This document shows positions 4,961 to 11,530 of a DNA stretch of 11,530 nucleotides, one piece after another. Each line of letters starts with the position of its first letter. Position 1 is the first letter of the stretch. The notes under the pieces are model-generated. The model saw only the letters and a program-made list of their open reading frames with translations. It was not told where the DNA came from and made no database searches. Source of the DNA: Armatimonadota bacterium (lineage in GTDB: Bacteria > Armatimonadota > Fimbriimonadia > Fimbriimonadales > ATM1); contig RFHN01000080.1 in assembly GCA_003695835.1 (NCBI GenBank), forward strand, positions 1 to 11,530, in the 5' to 3' direction. The position numbers and the translations under genes are program-made.

Positions 4961-5452
4961 ATGGGCGAGGATTCGAATCGCCTTGCCGACGGCTGGGGGG
5001 AGGAACCCTTGCCCCCATGGGACACGCTGTTCGGCTATGACCGATGGGCGAACGAACGGTGGATCGCTTTCGCGCGAAGCCACAAGTGGACGGCCGGCGA
5101 CGACGTGATCGAACACATCGTCCGCGCGTCTGAGATCTGGCTCTCGCGCGTCCACCGAGAAGAACCGCCCGACCCGGCAGCCGAGACACTGGAGAGGCGA
5201 CTCGCCGCTTGCCACGAGCGGTGGCTCCAGACGCTCCGCAGCCTACCGTCCGACGAAATCATCCGCTACGCCAATCTCGCCGGCGCGCAATACGAGACCG
5301 CGCTCGGCGACATTGCGGCGCACGTGGTCAACCACGGCACCTACCACCGTGGACAACTGCGAGAACGCGCCGAGGCCGATGGCTTCAACGACTTTCCCGA
5401 GACCGACCTCATCCTATTCTTCCGAGAAACCATGCGAACCGCCTCACTGTAG
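4961..5452 (+). CDS. DinB / YfiT-like metal-dependent four-helix-bundle protein
   Basis: The 163 residues match the DinB (DUF664-like) family of four-helix bundles that bind a divalent metal with three histidines. Members include thiol-dependent transferases such as bacillithiol or mycothiol S-transferases and many proteins of unknown role. The signature is visible: LFGYDRWANERW (23-34), a first metal histidine in IEHIVRASEIW (His52), and DIAAHVVNHGTYHRGQL with His125 and His129. The tail NDFPETDLILFFRE is also typical of the family. There is no signal peptide, so it should be cytoplasmic. The ATG follows the stop of the redoxin fusion after 5 bp, so the two are probably co-transcribed. The last 9 bp overlap the 3' end of the convergent prolyl oligopeptidase. 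The name DinB here is structural and does not imply DNA polymerase IV. Confidence 0.87.
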   Translation: MGEDSNRLADGWGEEPLPPWDTLFGYDRWANERWIAFARSHKWTAGDDVIEHIVRASEIWLSRVHREEPPDPAAETLERRLAACHERWLQTLRSLPSDEIIRYANLAGAQYETALGDIAAHVVNHGTYHRGQLRERAEADGFNDFPETDLILFFRETMRTASL

Positions 5453-7561
5453 GCCTTTCACCGACATCTTCAGGTTCTTCACCAAGAAGGCCCACTCGTC
5501 GGTCGTCTCTTCGATGACCTTTGAGATCGGCTTGCCCGCTCCATGGCCGGCTCGCGTTTCGATTCGGATTAGGACCGGAGCGTCCCCTTGCTGCACCTCT
5601 TGCAATCGCGCGATGTACTTGTAGCTGTGAGCAGGAACCACACGGTCATCGTGATCGGCGGTCGTTACCAGAACAGCCGGATACTTCTGAGGCTTGAGGT
5701 TGTGGTATGGCGAATATGCGTAAAGAATCTTGAAGTACTCCGGATCATCCGGCGAGCCATAATCGCTCACCCACGCCCATCCAATCGTGAACTTGTGGAA
5801 CCGCAGCATGTCCATCACCCCCACGGAGGGCAGCGCGGCGCCGAACAGGTCGGGGCGTTGATTCAGAACCGCGCCGACCAATAGTCCGCCATTCGACCCT
5901 CCTTGGATCGCCAGCCGGGAGGGGTTCGTGTATTTCTGCTCGATCAGATACTCCGCAGCCGCGATGAAGTCGTCGAAAACGTTCTGCTTGTTCTTGAGGC
6001 GGCCGGCATCGTGCCACGCCGATCCGTACTCGCCTCCGCCGCGCAGATTGGCCACGGCGAGCACCCCACCCATCTCCATCCACACGGTGTATGCCGTACT
6101 GTACCACGGCGTTTGACTGATCTGGAAGCCTCCATATCCGTAGAGAAGCGTAGGGTTCTGGCCGTCCAGCTTGACCCCCTTCTTGTAGGCGAGGAACATG
6201 GGGATGCGCGTCCCATCCTTGCTCGTATAGAAGACCTGCTTGACTTCGAATTGCGACCCGTCGTATCCCTTCAGTTTGGGTTGTCGGAAGACGGTTCGCT
6301 TTCGCGTCGCGACGTCGTAGCGATAGATCGTCGGCGGAGAGTTGAAGCTCATGTACGAGAAGAAGGTCTCCGGATCGTCCGGCTTTCCCGCAAAACCGGA
6401 TGCGGTCCCCAAGCCAGGCAGGGCGATCGTCGTCTCGAAGAGACCGTCCAACGCATAGACGCGCACGAACGAGTGGGCGTCCTTCAAGTAGTGCGCGATG
6501 ATCTTTCCGCCAACAATGTGTACGCCATCGAGCGTTTCCTGCCTCTCAGGAATGACGACCATCTGGTTTTCCGGCTCGGGATGCAGGACGTGGATCCGGA
6601 TCACACGACCGAGCGGAGCGTTCTTGTCGGTGAGGAAGTACAACATGTCTCCCACGTTGCCGACGAAGCTGTACTGGGCGTCAAACTCCGCGAGCAGCTC
6701 CACCACCTCGGCGTCCGGGACGTCCAACCGCCTCACGAACACGCCATTTCGACGATCCGTCCCACGCCACACGGTGATGACCAGGAAGCGCCCGTCCTCC
6801 GTTACTTCTCCGCTGAAGCCCCATTCCTTTTGGTCGGGGCGATGGTACACGAGCGTGTCCTTTTCTTGAGGGTCGCCCAGGCGATGATAGTAAAGCTTTT
6901 GGTAATAGTTGGCCTCCGCCAGATCCTTTCCGCTCTTGGGCTCGTCGTAGCGGCTGTAGAAGAACCCTTTGCCGTCCTTCGTCCATGAGGCGCCAGAGAA
7001 CTTGATCCACTTCAAATGGTCTTTCAGATCCTTGCCGGACGCAACCTCTCGGACGTGCCATTCCTGCCAGTCGGAACCGCCGGAGGATGTGCCGTAGGCA
7101 AGGTACTTCCCGTCGGGGCTCACTGCGATGCCGCTGAGCGCGACTGTGCCATCCTTGCTCAGCTTATTGGGGTCGAGCAGGACCTTCGGCTTGGCGTCGA
7201 GGGACTCCGCCCAATAAAGAACGCTCTGATTCTGCAAGCCGTCGTTCTTGGTAAAGAAGTACCGGCCGCCTTCCTTGAACGGAATGCCATAGCGCTCGTA
7301 GTTCCACAGTTCGGTCAGCCGCTTGCGGATCCGGTCTCGACCGGGAATGGAGTGCAGGTACGCAAACGTCAGCTCGTTCTGGCGCCTCACCCAGTCCTTG
7401 ACCTCGGGAGAGTCCATCTCTTCGAGCCAACGGTACGGATCCGCGACTTGGACGCCGTGCAACGTTTCGACGACGTTCACCTTCTTTGTCGTCGGGTAGA
7501 CGAGTTTGCCTTGCTCAGCCGGCATGGACGCGAGTATGCAGCAAAACGCGAGAGCGATCAT
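5444..7561 (-). CDS. Prolyl oligopeptidase (S9A serine peptidase)
   Basis: Cleaves after proline in short peptides. The 705 residues match the family length (pig enzyme 710). The N-terminal segment YPTTKKVNVVETLHGVQVADPYRWLE (22-47) is the typical S9A start. It is followed by a seven-bladed propeller (about 80-440) and an alpha/beta hydrolase domain (about 445-700). The catalytic triad is intact: Ser556 in GGSNGG, Asp638 in DHDDRVVPAHS and His673 in AGHGAGK. Arg640 matches the substrate-binding arginine. The first 15 residues are hydrophobic (MIALAFCCILASMPA), suggesting a short signal peptide or lipid anchor, though without N-terminal positive charges. GGGAAGG lies 12 nt before the ATG. It follows the 610-residue exported protein after 41 bp, so the two may share a transcript. 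Confidence 0.95.
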   Translation of the reverse strand: MIALAFCCILASMPAEQGKLVYPTTKKVNVVETLHGVQVADPYRWLEEMDSPEVKDWVRRQNELTFAYLHSIPGRDRIRKRLTELWNYERYGIPFKEGGRYFFTKNDGLQNQSVLYWAESLDAKPKVLLDPNKLSKDGTVALSGIAVSPDGKYLAYGTSSGGSDWQEWHVREVASGKDLKDHLKWIKFSGASWTKDGKGFFYSRYDEPKSGKDLAEANYYQKLYYHRLGDPQEKDTLVYHRPDQKEWGFSGEVTEDGRFLVITVWRGTDRRNGVFVRRLDVPDAEVVELLAEFDAQYSFVGNVGDMLYFLTDKNAPLGRVIRIHVLHPEPENQMVVIPERQETLDGVHIVGGKIIAHYLKDAHSFVRVYALDGLFETTIALPGLGTASGFAGKPDDPETFFSYMSFNSPPTIYRYDVATRKRTVFRQPKLKGYDGSQFEVKQVFYTSKDGTRIPMFLAYKKGVKLDGQNPTLLYGYGGFQISQTPWYSTAYTVWMEMGGVLAVANLRGGGEYGSAWHDAGRLKNKQNVFDDFIAAAEYLIEQKYTNPSRLAIQGGSNGGLLVGAVLNQRPDLFGAALPSVGVMDMLRFHKFTIGWAWVSDYGSPDDPEYFKILYAYSPYHNLKPQKYPAVLVTTADHDDRVVPAHSYKYIARLQEVQQGDAPVLIRIETRAGHGAGKPISKVIEETTDEWAFLVKNLKMSVKGLQ

Positions 7562-7602
7562 GCTTCGGTTTTACCTTCCCGCGCCGCGACAGACGTCGAG
7601 AC

Positions 7603-9435
7603 CTAACCGCCGAAGAGGTTCACCAGAGACGCTGCCTTGGACCGAATCGGCTCGGTCGCGCCCTTAGCCGCCATGACGCCCAACAAAGGCAACCGATCCT
7701 TCATCGCGTACTTCCGACAGACGTCCAGCGCCAACTCGACCTCTTTCTCGTCCGAGGACAGCAGCGACGGCAGCATGAGACCCAAGCGCCCCTCGATCCC
7801 CTGCGTCGTGTTGAGCTTCATGAGGAAGTGGAGCGCGCCCATCCGAGCGTCCTTCTCCGGATGCGCGAGCAGTACACGAGACAGACGGACCAGGTGCTTG
7901 CGGTCGAGTTCGTCGCCGCTGGCGAGTTTGGTCAGCGCCTGCGGCGCGGATTCGAGATACCGTCGCAGGTCACGTGCGAAGCTTGTTGCGACGGTGTGGA
8001 TGTACCAGGCGCTCGCATCGTCTCGACTGGCGCTGCAATCAAGAGCGTCGAGCGGGAAGAACTTTCGATCTTCGAGGTCGCTCTGTTGCAAGCCGGCGTA
8101 CAGCGCCACGTCATAGAGAGCGTCTACGTAGCGAGACGAGGACACCGGCGGGAATAGGCGCTTGTTGATCTCCGCGAAGCCGGCTCGGTCGGTGTAGATC
8201 CACGTACGCGCCTGATCCCACGGCCCTCGGAAACGACTTTGCTCGGCGAGTTTGGCGAGCATGGGGAGCATCGTGTCGTTCGGCGCATACGGGTAGTACC
8301 GGACGTTGGGCGCTGGTTCTTTCTTGTTCATGCTGAGGCAGTGCGTTCGCATCTCTGCGTACGGCGCGCCACCCTCGCGAAGGTCGGGGCCGAACTTGTA
8401 GGTCAGTCCCGTAAAGCTCATCATCGTCTGATAACTCGGATCGGACGGAACCCAAAGCGTGCCTGGAGGCGCGACGAACTCCGATCCACACTCGACGTCT
8501 TCCAAGCCGTCCGGATCGCCCGGAAACTGCAGGCGGTTCATGTCCTCGCCGCTTGCAGCGGCGGACTCGAGCATGCCGCTGAGCCTGGGCAACTCGAGAC
8601 CCGTGGCGCCGATCATTCTGCGAACTTCGTCCTGCCCGAGAACCCGCCCCACATCGTTCAAGTACCGAGAGGGGGTCGCCCCAAACGGATTTCGAACGTC
8701 ATACCTCGCGCCAACGGGAGGGAAGAGCACTTCGCTTCGGCCGAGCTTATCCGTGTACTCTGGAGTGAAGCGCAAACCGCCGATCGCCTCCAGGCCTGAC
8801 GCGCCCCATGAATCTGCCTCGAAGGTGCGATCCATATCGCTCGGCTCGTATCGGGCCCCCATCTTAATCTGGAACTCGCCAACCGTTTCGACGTTCTCCA
8901 TCCCGCCCACGCGCTGAACCCGCTCATATTTGATTCCTAACGAAAGGTCGTAGCGCTTCTGATTGACGATGCTCCGCGTCCACCCGTCCGGTTCCAGCCC
9001 ATCCGACAGCGCATACCCCTTGACCTCGAAGTCGTACGCGGGATTCAGTCCGACTCGGAACGACTCCCAGTGGGGCAGATTGAGGTCATTGTCTATCGAC
9101 TGATACCAGAACGAAGCATCCGGCGCCTCGGAGGTCGGAGTCAACTCCCAGGAAAGGTTCTCCGTTCCCTGCTCGATCGCCGGGACGTAGGCACCGAACG
9201 CCATGAATGGCTTTACATCGTAGCCCGGTCTCAAGGTGATATCCCGGATCGGAACGGTGGCGATCTCCTGCTTGGATATCGTCGCAATGAGCCGATCTTC
9301 GTACGTAGCGACGATTGGGTGCAGCGGATCTGCGGGAAGCGCTCCGACCCAAACGGTCTCGGTGTGCACGGTGCTGGTGACGGTGGCAACCACCACCGGG
9401 ACAGGAATGGCGAAACAGACAGCGAACAGCGTCAT
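7603..9435 (-). CDS. Probable exported protein of unknown function with HEAT-like C-terminus
   Basis: I do not recognise a family for this 610-residue protein. Residues 1-21 (MTLFAVCFAIPVPVVVATVT) are hydrophobic and could be a signal peptide or anchor, although the n-region has no positive charge. The middle part is rich in Tyr, Pro, Asp and Gly (for example SDPSYQTMMSF and NVRYYPYAPND) and suggests beta-rich extracellular folds. Residues of about 493-610 form successive amphipathic helices (YLESAPQALTKLA, HLVRLSRVLLAHPEKDARM, EKEVELALDVCRKYAMKD) resembling HEAT or armadillo repeats, a protein-binding scaffold. The ATG has GGAGGG 10 nt upstream. No catalytic motif is apparent. It lies 41 bp upstream of the prolyl oligopeptidase on the same strand, which hints at an envelope-associated partner, but no function can be assigned. 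Confidence 0.82.
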   Translation of the reverse strand: MTLFAVCFAIPVPVVVATVTSTVHTETVWVGALPADPLHPIVATYEDRLIATISKQEIATVPIRDITLRPGYDVKPFMAFGAYVPAIEQGTENLSWELTPTSEAPDASFWYQSIDNDLNLPHWESFRVGLNPAYDFEVKGYALSDGLEPDGWTRSIVNQKRYDLSLGIKYERVQRVGGMENVETVGEFQIKMGARYEPSDMDRTFEADSWGASGLEAIGGLRFTPEYTDKLGRSEVLFPPVGARYDVRNPFGATPSRYLNDVGRVLGQDEVRRMIGATGLELPRLSGMLESAAASGEDMNRLQFPGDPDGLEDVECGSEFVAPPGTLWVPSDPSYQTMMSFTGLTYKFGPDLREGGAPYAEMRTHCLSMNKKEPAPNVRYYPYAPNDTMLPMLAKLAEQSRFRGPWDQARTWIYTDRAGFAEINKRLFPPVSSSRYVDALYDVALYAGLQQSDLEDRKFFPLDALDCSASRDDASAWYIHTVATSFARDLRRYLESAPQALTKLASGDELDRKHLVRLSRVLLAHPEKDARMGALHFLMKLNTTQGIEGRLGLMLPSLLSSDEKEVELALDVCRKYAMKDRLPLLGVMAAKGATEPIRSKAASLVNLFGG

Positions 9436-9445
9436 GAGTATGAAA

Positions 9446-9451
9446 CCCTCC
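9446..9451 (-). promoter_or_regulatory. Ribosome binding site of the 610-residue exported protein
   Basis: GGAGGG on the minus strand lies 10 nt before the ATG at 9435. A -10-like CATAAT lies about 10 nt further upstream (9463-9458), so the gene may have its own promoter in the 51-bp gap. No convincing -35 is seen. Confidence 0.55.
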
Positions 9452-9486
9452 GCTGTCCATTATGCCCCGTCGCGCCAAAACGTGCG

Positions 9487-9729
9487 TCAGTCCGTTTCCG
9501 CGTCGAGTTTCGGCTGGTAGTCCGCTATAGACGAGCAATGACAGCTTCGACCTGGCTGGCAAACGAGGATCTCGACCTCCTCCCCATCCGGGCCGACATC
9601 CTTTTGAGTTCTCCCGCACCACCAAGCCCGCGGCGTGGCGGACTCCCAGGGCGTATCCTCCGCAAACGGGTCGTCGTACGTATCGTTCTTGCAGCGCAAG
9701 AACGCGCACGCCGTGACGCGCGGATTCAT
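9487..9729 (-). CDS. Small six-cysteine protein coupled to the molybdenum hydroxylase operon
   Basis: An 80-residue protein of unknown family. Its ATG overlaps the stop of the FAD subunit gene as ATGA, the same arrangement that joins the two preceding genes, which argues that it is real. Six cysteines are spread as Cys8, Cys13, Cys38, Cys57, Cys63 and Cys65 (CAFLRC, WWCGR, CQPGRSCHC), with His64 between the last two. It also has a Trp-Trp pair and a GPDGEEVEILVC strand. The pattern suggests a metal or Fe-S binding mini-protein, or disulfides if exported, though no signal peptide is visible. By position it could be a maturation factor or an electron-transfer partner of the molybdoenzyme. The main alternative is a non-functional overlapping frame, but coupling and cysteine density make this less likely. 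Confidence 0.6.
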   Translation of the reverse strand: MNPRVTACAFLRCKNDTYDDPFAEDTPWESATPRAWWCGRTQKDVGPDGEEVEILVCQPGRSCHCSSIADYQPKLDAETD

Positions 9730-10679
9730 TTGACCGCCTCCAAGATGGCGATCTTGACCACGTTGGCCGTGAGACTGACCTTGTATCGGTTCTCGCTCAT
9801 CGGCTCCGCCATCGCAACGGCGGCGCGTCCAGCCGCCTCAGCGACCGCCTCGCTCAAGTCTTTGCCGCGAAGCGCCGCCTCTGCCTCTTTGCTCCGCCAG
9901 GGAATGGGAGCGACGCCACCCAGCGCAACTCGAGCATCCTCGATCCGATTTCCATTCATCTTGAGCGCAACGGCGCACGAACTGAGCGCCCAGTCGAATG
10001 AGTCGCGCTCGCGCATTTTGAAGTAATAGGACTTCCACGTCTTTCGATCGGCGGGGAAGCTCACGCTCGTGACGATCTCTCCCGCTTCGAGGGCCGTCTC
10101 GTGATCGAGTCTTTGCGAAGGAAGGCGGAAAAACTGCTCGATCGGCAGTTCCCGGAGGTTCGTGTGGACGGTCGCCTCCAGAGTAATCAGCGCGGGTGCG
10201 AGGTCGCTCGGATGTACGATATAGCAAGGGCCTCCGCCGAGGATTGCGTGATACTCGTTGTCACCGCCGACAGCGTAGCACTTCGGGCCACCCTTCTTGA
10301 GGCAATGAACGGCGGCGTCTCGGAAGTACCAGCAACGCGGCCTTTGGCAAAGATTGCCGCCAAGAGTGCCCACGTTGCGGATCTGGGGAGAACCCACCGA
10401 TTCCGCGGCCTGCGCGAGTACACGATAGTCTTGTGCGATCTGCGCATGCTCGGCGATGTCTACCAACCTCGCCAGCGCTCCGATCTCAACGCGCTCGCCC
10501 ACCTGGATCTCTCGGAGGCCCGGTAGCGACTTGAGGTTGACGACGCTTGGGGGCTCCAAGAGCGAGTCCTTGAGCAAACAAAGCAGCTCGATCCCGCCAG
10601 CGAGCGCCGCGCCACCACTCTTGAGCGCGTTCGATGCGTCCTCAAGCGATTTTGGTTCGACCCATGCAAAGTTGTTCAT
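9726..10679 (-). CDS. Molybdenum hydroxylase FAD-binding subunit with [4Fe-4S]-type insertion
   Basis: Medium subunit of a xanthine dehydrogenase / aldehyde oxidoreductase type enzyme, passing electrons between Fe-S clusters and an acceptor through FAD. The 317 residues show the FAD-binding motifs AGGIELL (27-33, a variant of AGGTDLL) and GTLGGNL (104-110), then HPSDLAPAL (156-164) and the CO-dehydrogenase flavoprotein C-terminal domain (about 210-315). Between the two FAD motifs and the HPSD segment lies a cysteine-rich loop: Cys111, Cys116, Cys126, Cys134 and Cys152, within NLCQRPRCWYFRD and GGPKCYAVGGDNEYHAI. Similar loops bind an extra [4Fe-4S] cluster in 4-hydroxybenzoyl-CoA reductase beta and E. 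coli PaoB subunits. Start and stop codons overlap the neighbouring genes as ATGA on both sides, so the three genes are translationally coupled. The substrate cannot be read from this subunit. Confidence 0.93.
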   Translation of the reverse strand: MNNFAWVEPKSLEDASNALKSGGAALAGGIELLCLLKDSLLEPPSVVNLKSLPGLREIQVGERVEIGALARLVDIAEHAQIAQDYRVLAQAAESVGSPQIRNVGTLGGNLCQRPRCWYFRDAAVHCLKKGGPKCYAVGGDNEYHAILGGGPCYIVHPSDLAPALITLEATVHTNLRELPIEQFFRLPSQRLDHETALEAGEIVTSVSFPADRKTWKSYYFKMRERDSFDWALSSCAVALKMNGNRIEDARVALGGVAPIPWRSKEAEAALRGKDLSEAVAEAAGRAAVAMAEPMSENRYKVSLTANVVKIAILEAVK

Positions 10680-11530
10680 AGCACCTTTCCTTCCAAAGCA
10701 TCGAAGTACCGCTTCGGGGTCATCGGCAGCCGACGAATGCGAACACCGGTTGCGTCGTAGACTGCGTTTCCGATCGCCGCGGCGGTGGGGATGACCGGCG
10801 GCTCCCCGATGCCGGTTACCTGGTTGTGTGTGTCATACAGAATCGCCTCGATCTCCGGGATCTCCATCGTTCCGGGCACCTTGTACGTCTCCATGTTGGG
10901 ATTCAGTTGGCGCCCGGTCCCATTGTCCATCTTGCGATCCTCCAGAAGCGCCATACCCACTCCCTGGATGACGCCTCCAATGACTTGGCTCTCCGCCGCT
11001 AATTTGTTCAAATAGTAGCCACAGTCTTGGACCGCCACCACCTTCAGGACGCGGATGCGCCCCGTCCACGTATCCACCTCGACCTCGGCGAACTGCGCTC
11101 CGCCGACGCCGCTGCGCTGAAGCTCCGGCACGAACTCGCCGGTGACGGAGATCCCGCCAGACGGAAGCTTCGCGCAGACCTCCGCGAAAGAGAACGACTT
11201 CCCTTGAGCGGAAACCATCCCTTCCGAGAAGGAAACCTCGCCGGCTGGGACGCCCAGCATCGCAGCGGCGGTTTGAGCCAGCCGGGAACGAGCCGAAAGC
11301 GCCGCCTGCATGACTGCCGGCGAAACCGAGGCTGTCGTCACCGACCCGCCCGAGCCACCCGAGTTGCCGAGCGTGGACTTACCGATATCCGCCCGGACGC
11401 GCTCGATCGGAAGGCCCAGCACTTCAGCGACGATCGCCGCAACGTACGTGCGGGTACCTGTCCCCAGGTCTTGAGTGCCGATCCCGACGTACACGCTCCC
11501 GTCCGTACCTACGCGAACCTCGCAGACGGA
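10676..11530 (-). CDS. Molybdenum hydroxylase molybdopterin-binding subunit (3' part)
   Basis: Catalytic large subunit of a xanthine dehydrogenase family enzyme, binding the molybdenum cofactor and hydroxylating an aldehyde or N-heterocycle. Only the C-terminal 284 residues are visible; the frame is open to the end of the window and the true start lies beyond it. Landmarks are GTQDLGTGTRTYVAAIVAEVLG, GGSGGSVTTASVSPAV, AVQDCGYYLNKLAAESQVIG (cofactor-binding region) and GIGEPPVIPTAAAIGNAVYD. The Glu of GEPP is the conserved catalytic base of the family. The final segment (RIRRLPMTPKRYFDAL) is also typical. The TGA overlaps the FAD subunit start by 4 bp. No [2Fe-2S] ferredoxin-like subunit lies downstream, so it should be upstream of the window or fused or encoded elsewhere. 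The exact substrate is unknown. Confidence 0.94.
   Translation of the reverse strand, partial: SVCEVRVGTDGSVYVGIGTQDLGTGTRTYVAAIVAEVLGLPIERVRADIGKSTLGNSGGSGGSVTTASVSPAVMQAALSARSRLAQTAAAMLGVPAGEVSFSEGMVSAQGKSFSFAEVCAKLPSGGISVTGEFVPELQRSGVGGAQFAEVEVDTWTGRIRVLKVVAVQDCGYYLNKLAAESQVIGGVIQGVGMALLEDRKMDNGTGRQLNPNMETYKVPGTMEIPEIEAILYDTHNQVTGIGEPPVIPTAAAIGNAVYDATGVRIRRLPMTPKRYFDALEGKVL

Noticed and set aside
1..11530. Search for CRISPR arrays, tRNA genes, insertion sequences, attachment sites or phage genes.
   Set aside because: No regularly spaced repeats, cloverleaf-like segments, transposase or integrase reading frames or terminal inverted repeats were recognised by eye.

Overview
The window looks like a compact, moderately GC-rich bacterial chromosome segment carrying ordinary cellular genes. 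No mobile elements, tRNA/rRNA genes or CRISPR arrays were seen. The hsp20-dnaJ-hspR order, a redoxin/cytochrome c/copper-monooxygenase fusion, a secreted-type prolyl oligopeptidase and a FlgM-like protein would fit Armatimonadota (Fimbriimonadia-like), with Acidobacteriota, Planctomycetota or Chloroflexota as alternatives. This placement is inferred from gene content only and is weak.

Layout. (1) Positions 1-1788, plus strand: a heat-shock operon with the 3' end of an Hsp20 gene, a perfect 12-bp hairpin, dnaJ (type I, full zinc finger) and an overlapping MerR-family hspR repressor. (2) Positions 1785-2892, minus strand: a FlgM-like anti-sigma factor gene followed by panB (pantothenate/CoA synthesis), convergent with hspR. 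(3) Positions 2893-3182: a roughly 290-bp divergent regulatory region. On the minus strand, immediately before flgM, it holds what I read as a class I cyclic-di-GMP (GEMM-I) riboswitch enclosed by a perfect 10-bp P1 stem, with candidate pairings to the flgM ribosome binding site. This is the most interesting item in the window. The same region has three purine-rich direct repeats, a palindrome, and inverted -10-like elements facing both genes. (4) Positions 3183-5452, plus strand: the redoxin/cytochrome c/copper-monooxygenase fusion, with no visible ribosome binding site and probably leaderless, then a closely spaced DinB-family gene. (5) Positions 5444-9435, minus strand: a prolyl oligopeptidase, convergent with dinB, downstream of a 610-residue exported protein of unknown function. 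(6) Positions 9487-11530, minus strand: a molybdenum hydroxylase (xanthine dehydrogenase family) operon, with the 3' part of the molybdopterin subunit, an FAD subunit carrying a cysteine-rich [4Fe-4S]-type insertion, and a small six-cysteine protein, all joined by ATGA overlaps.

How they work together: region 1 is a self-regulated chaperone module. Region 2 appears to link second-messenger sensing to an anti-sigma factor. Regions 4 and 5 are envelope or redox functions with uncertain substrates. Region 6 should form one multi-subunit molybdoenzyme. Gene packing is very tight: convergent pairs overlap by 4 and 9 bp, and no classical stem-plus-T-tract terminators were found.
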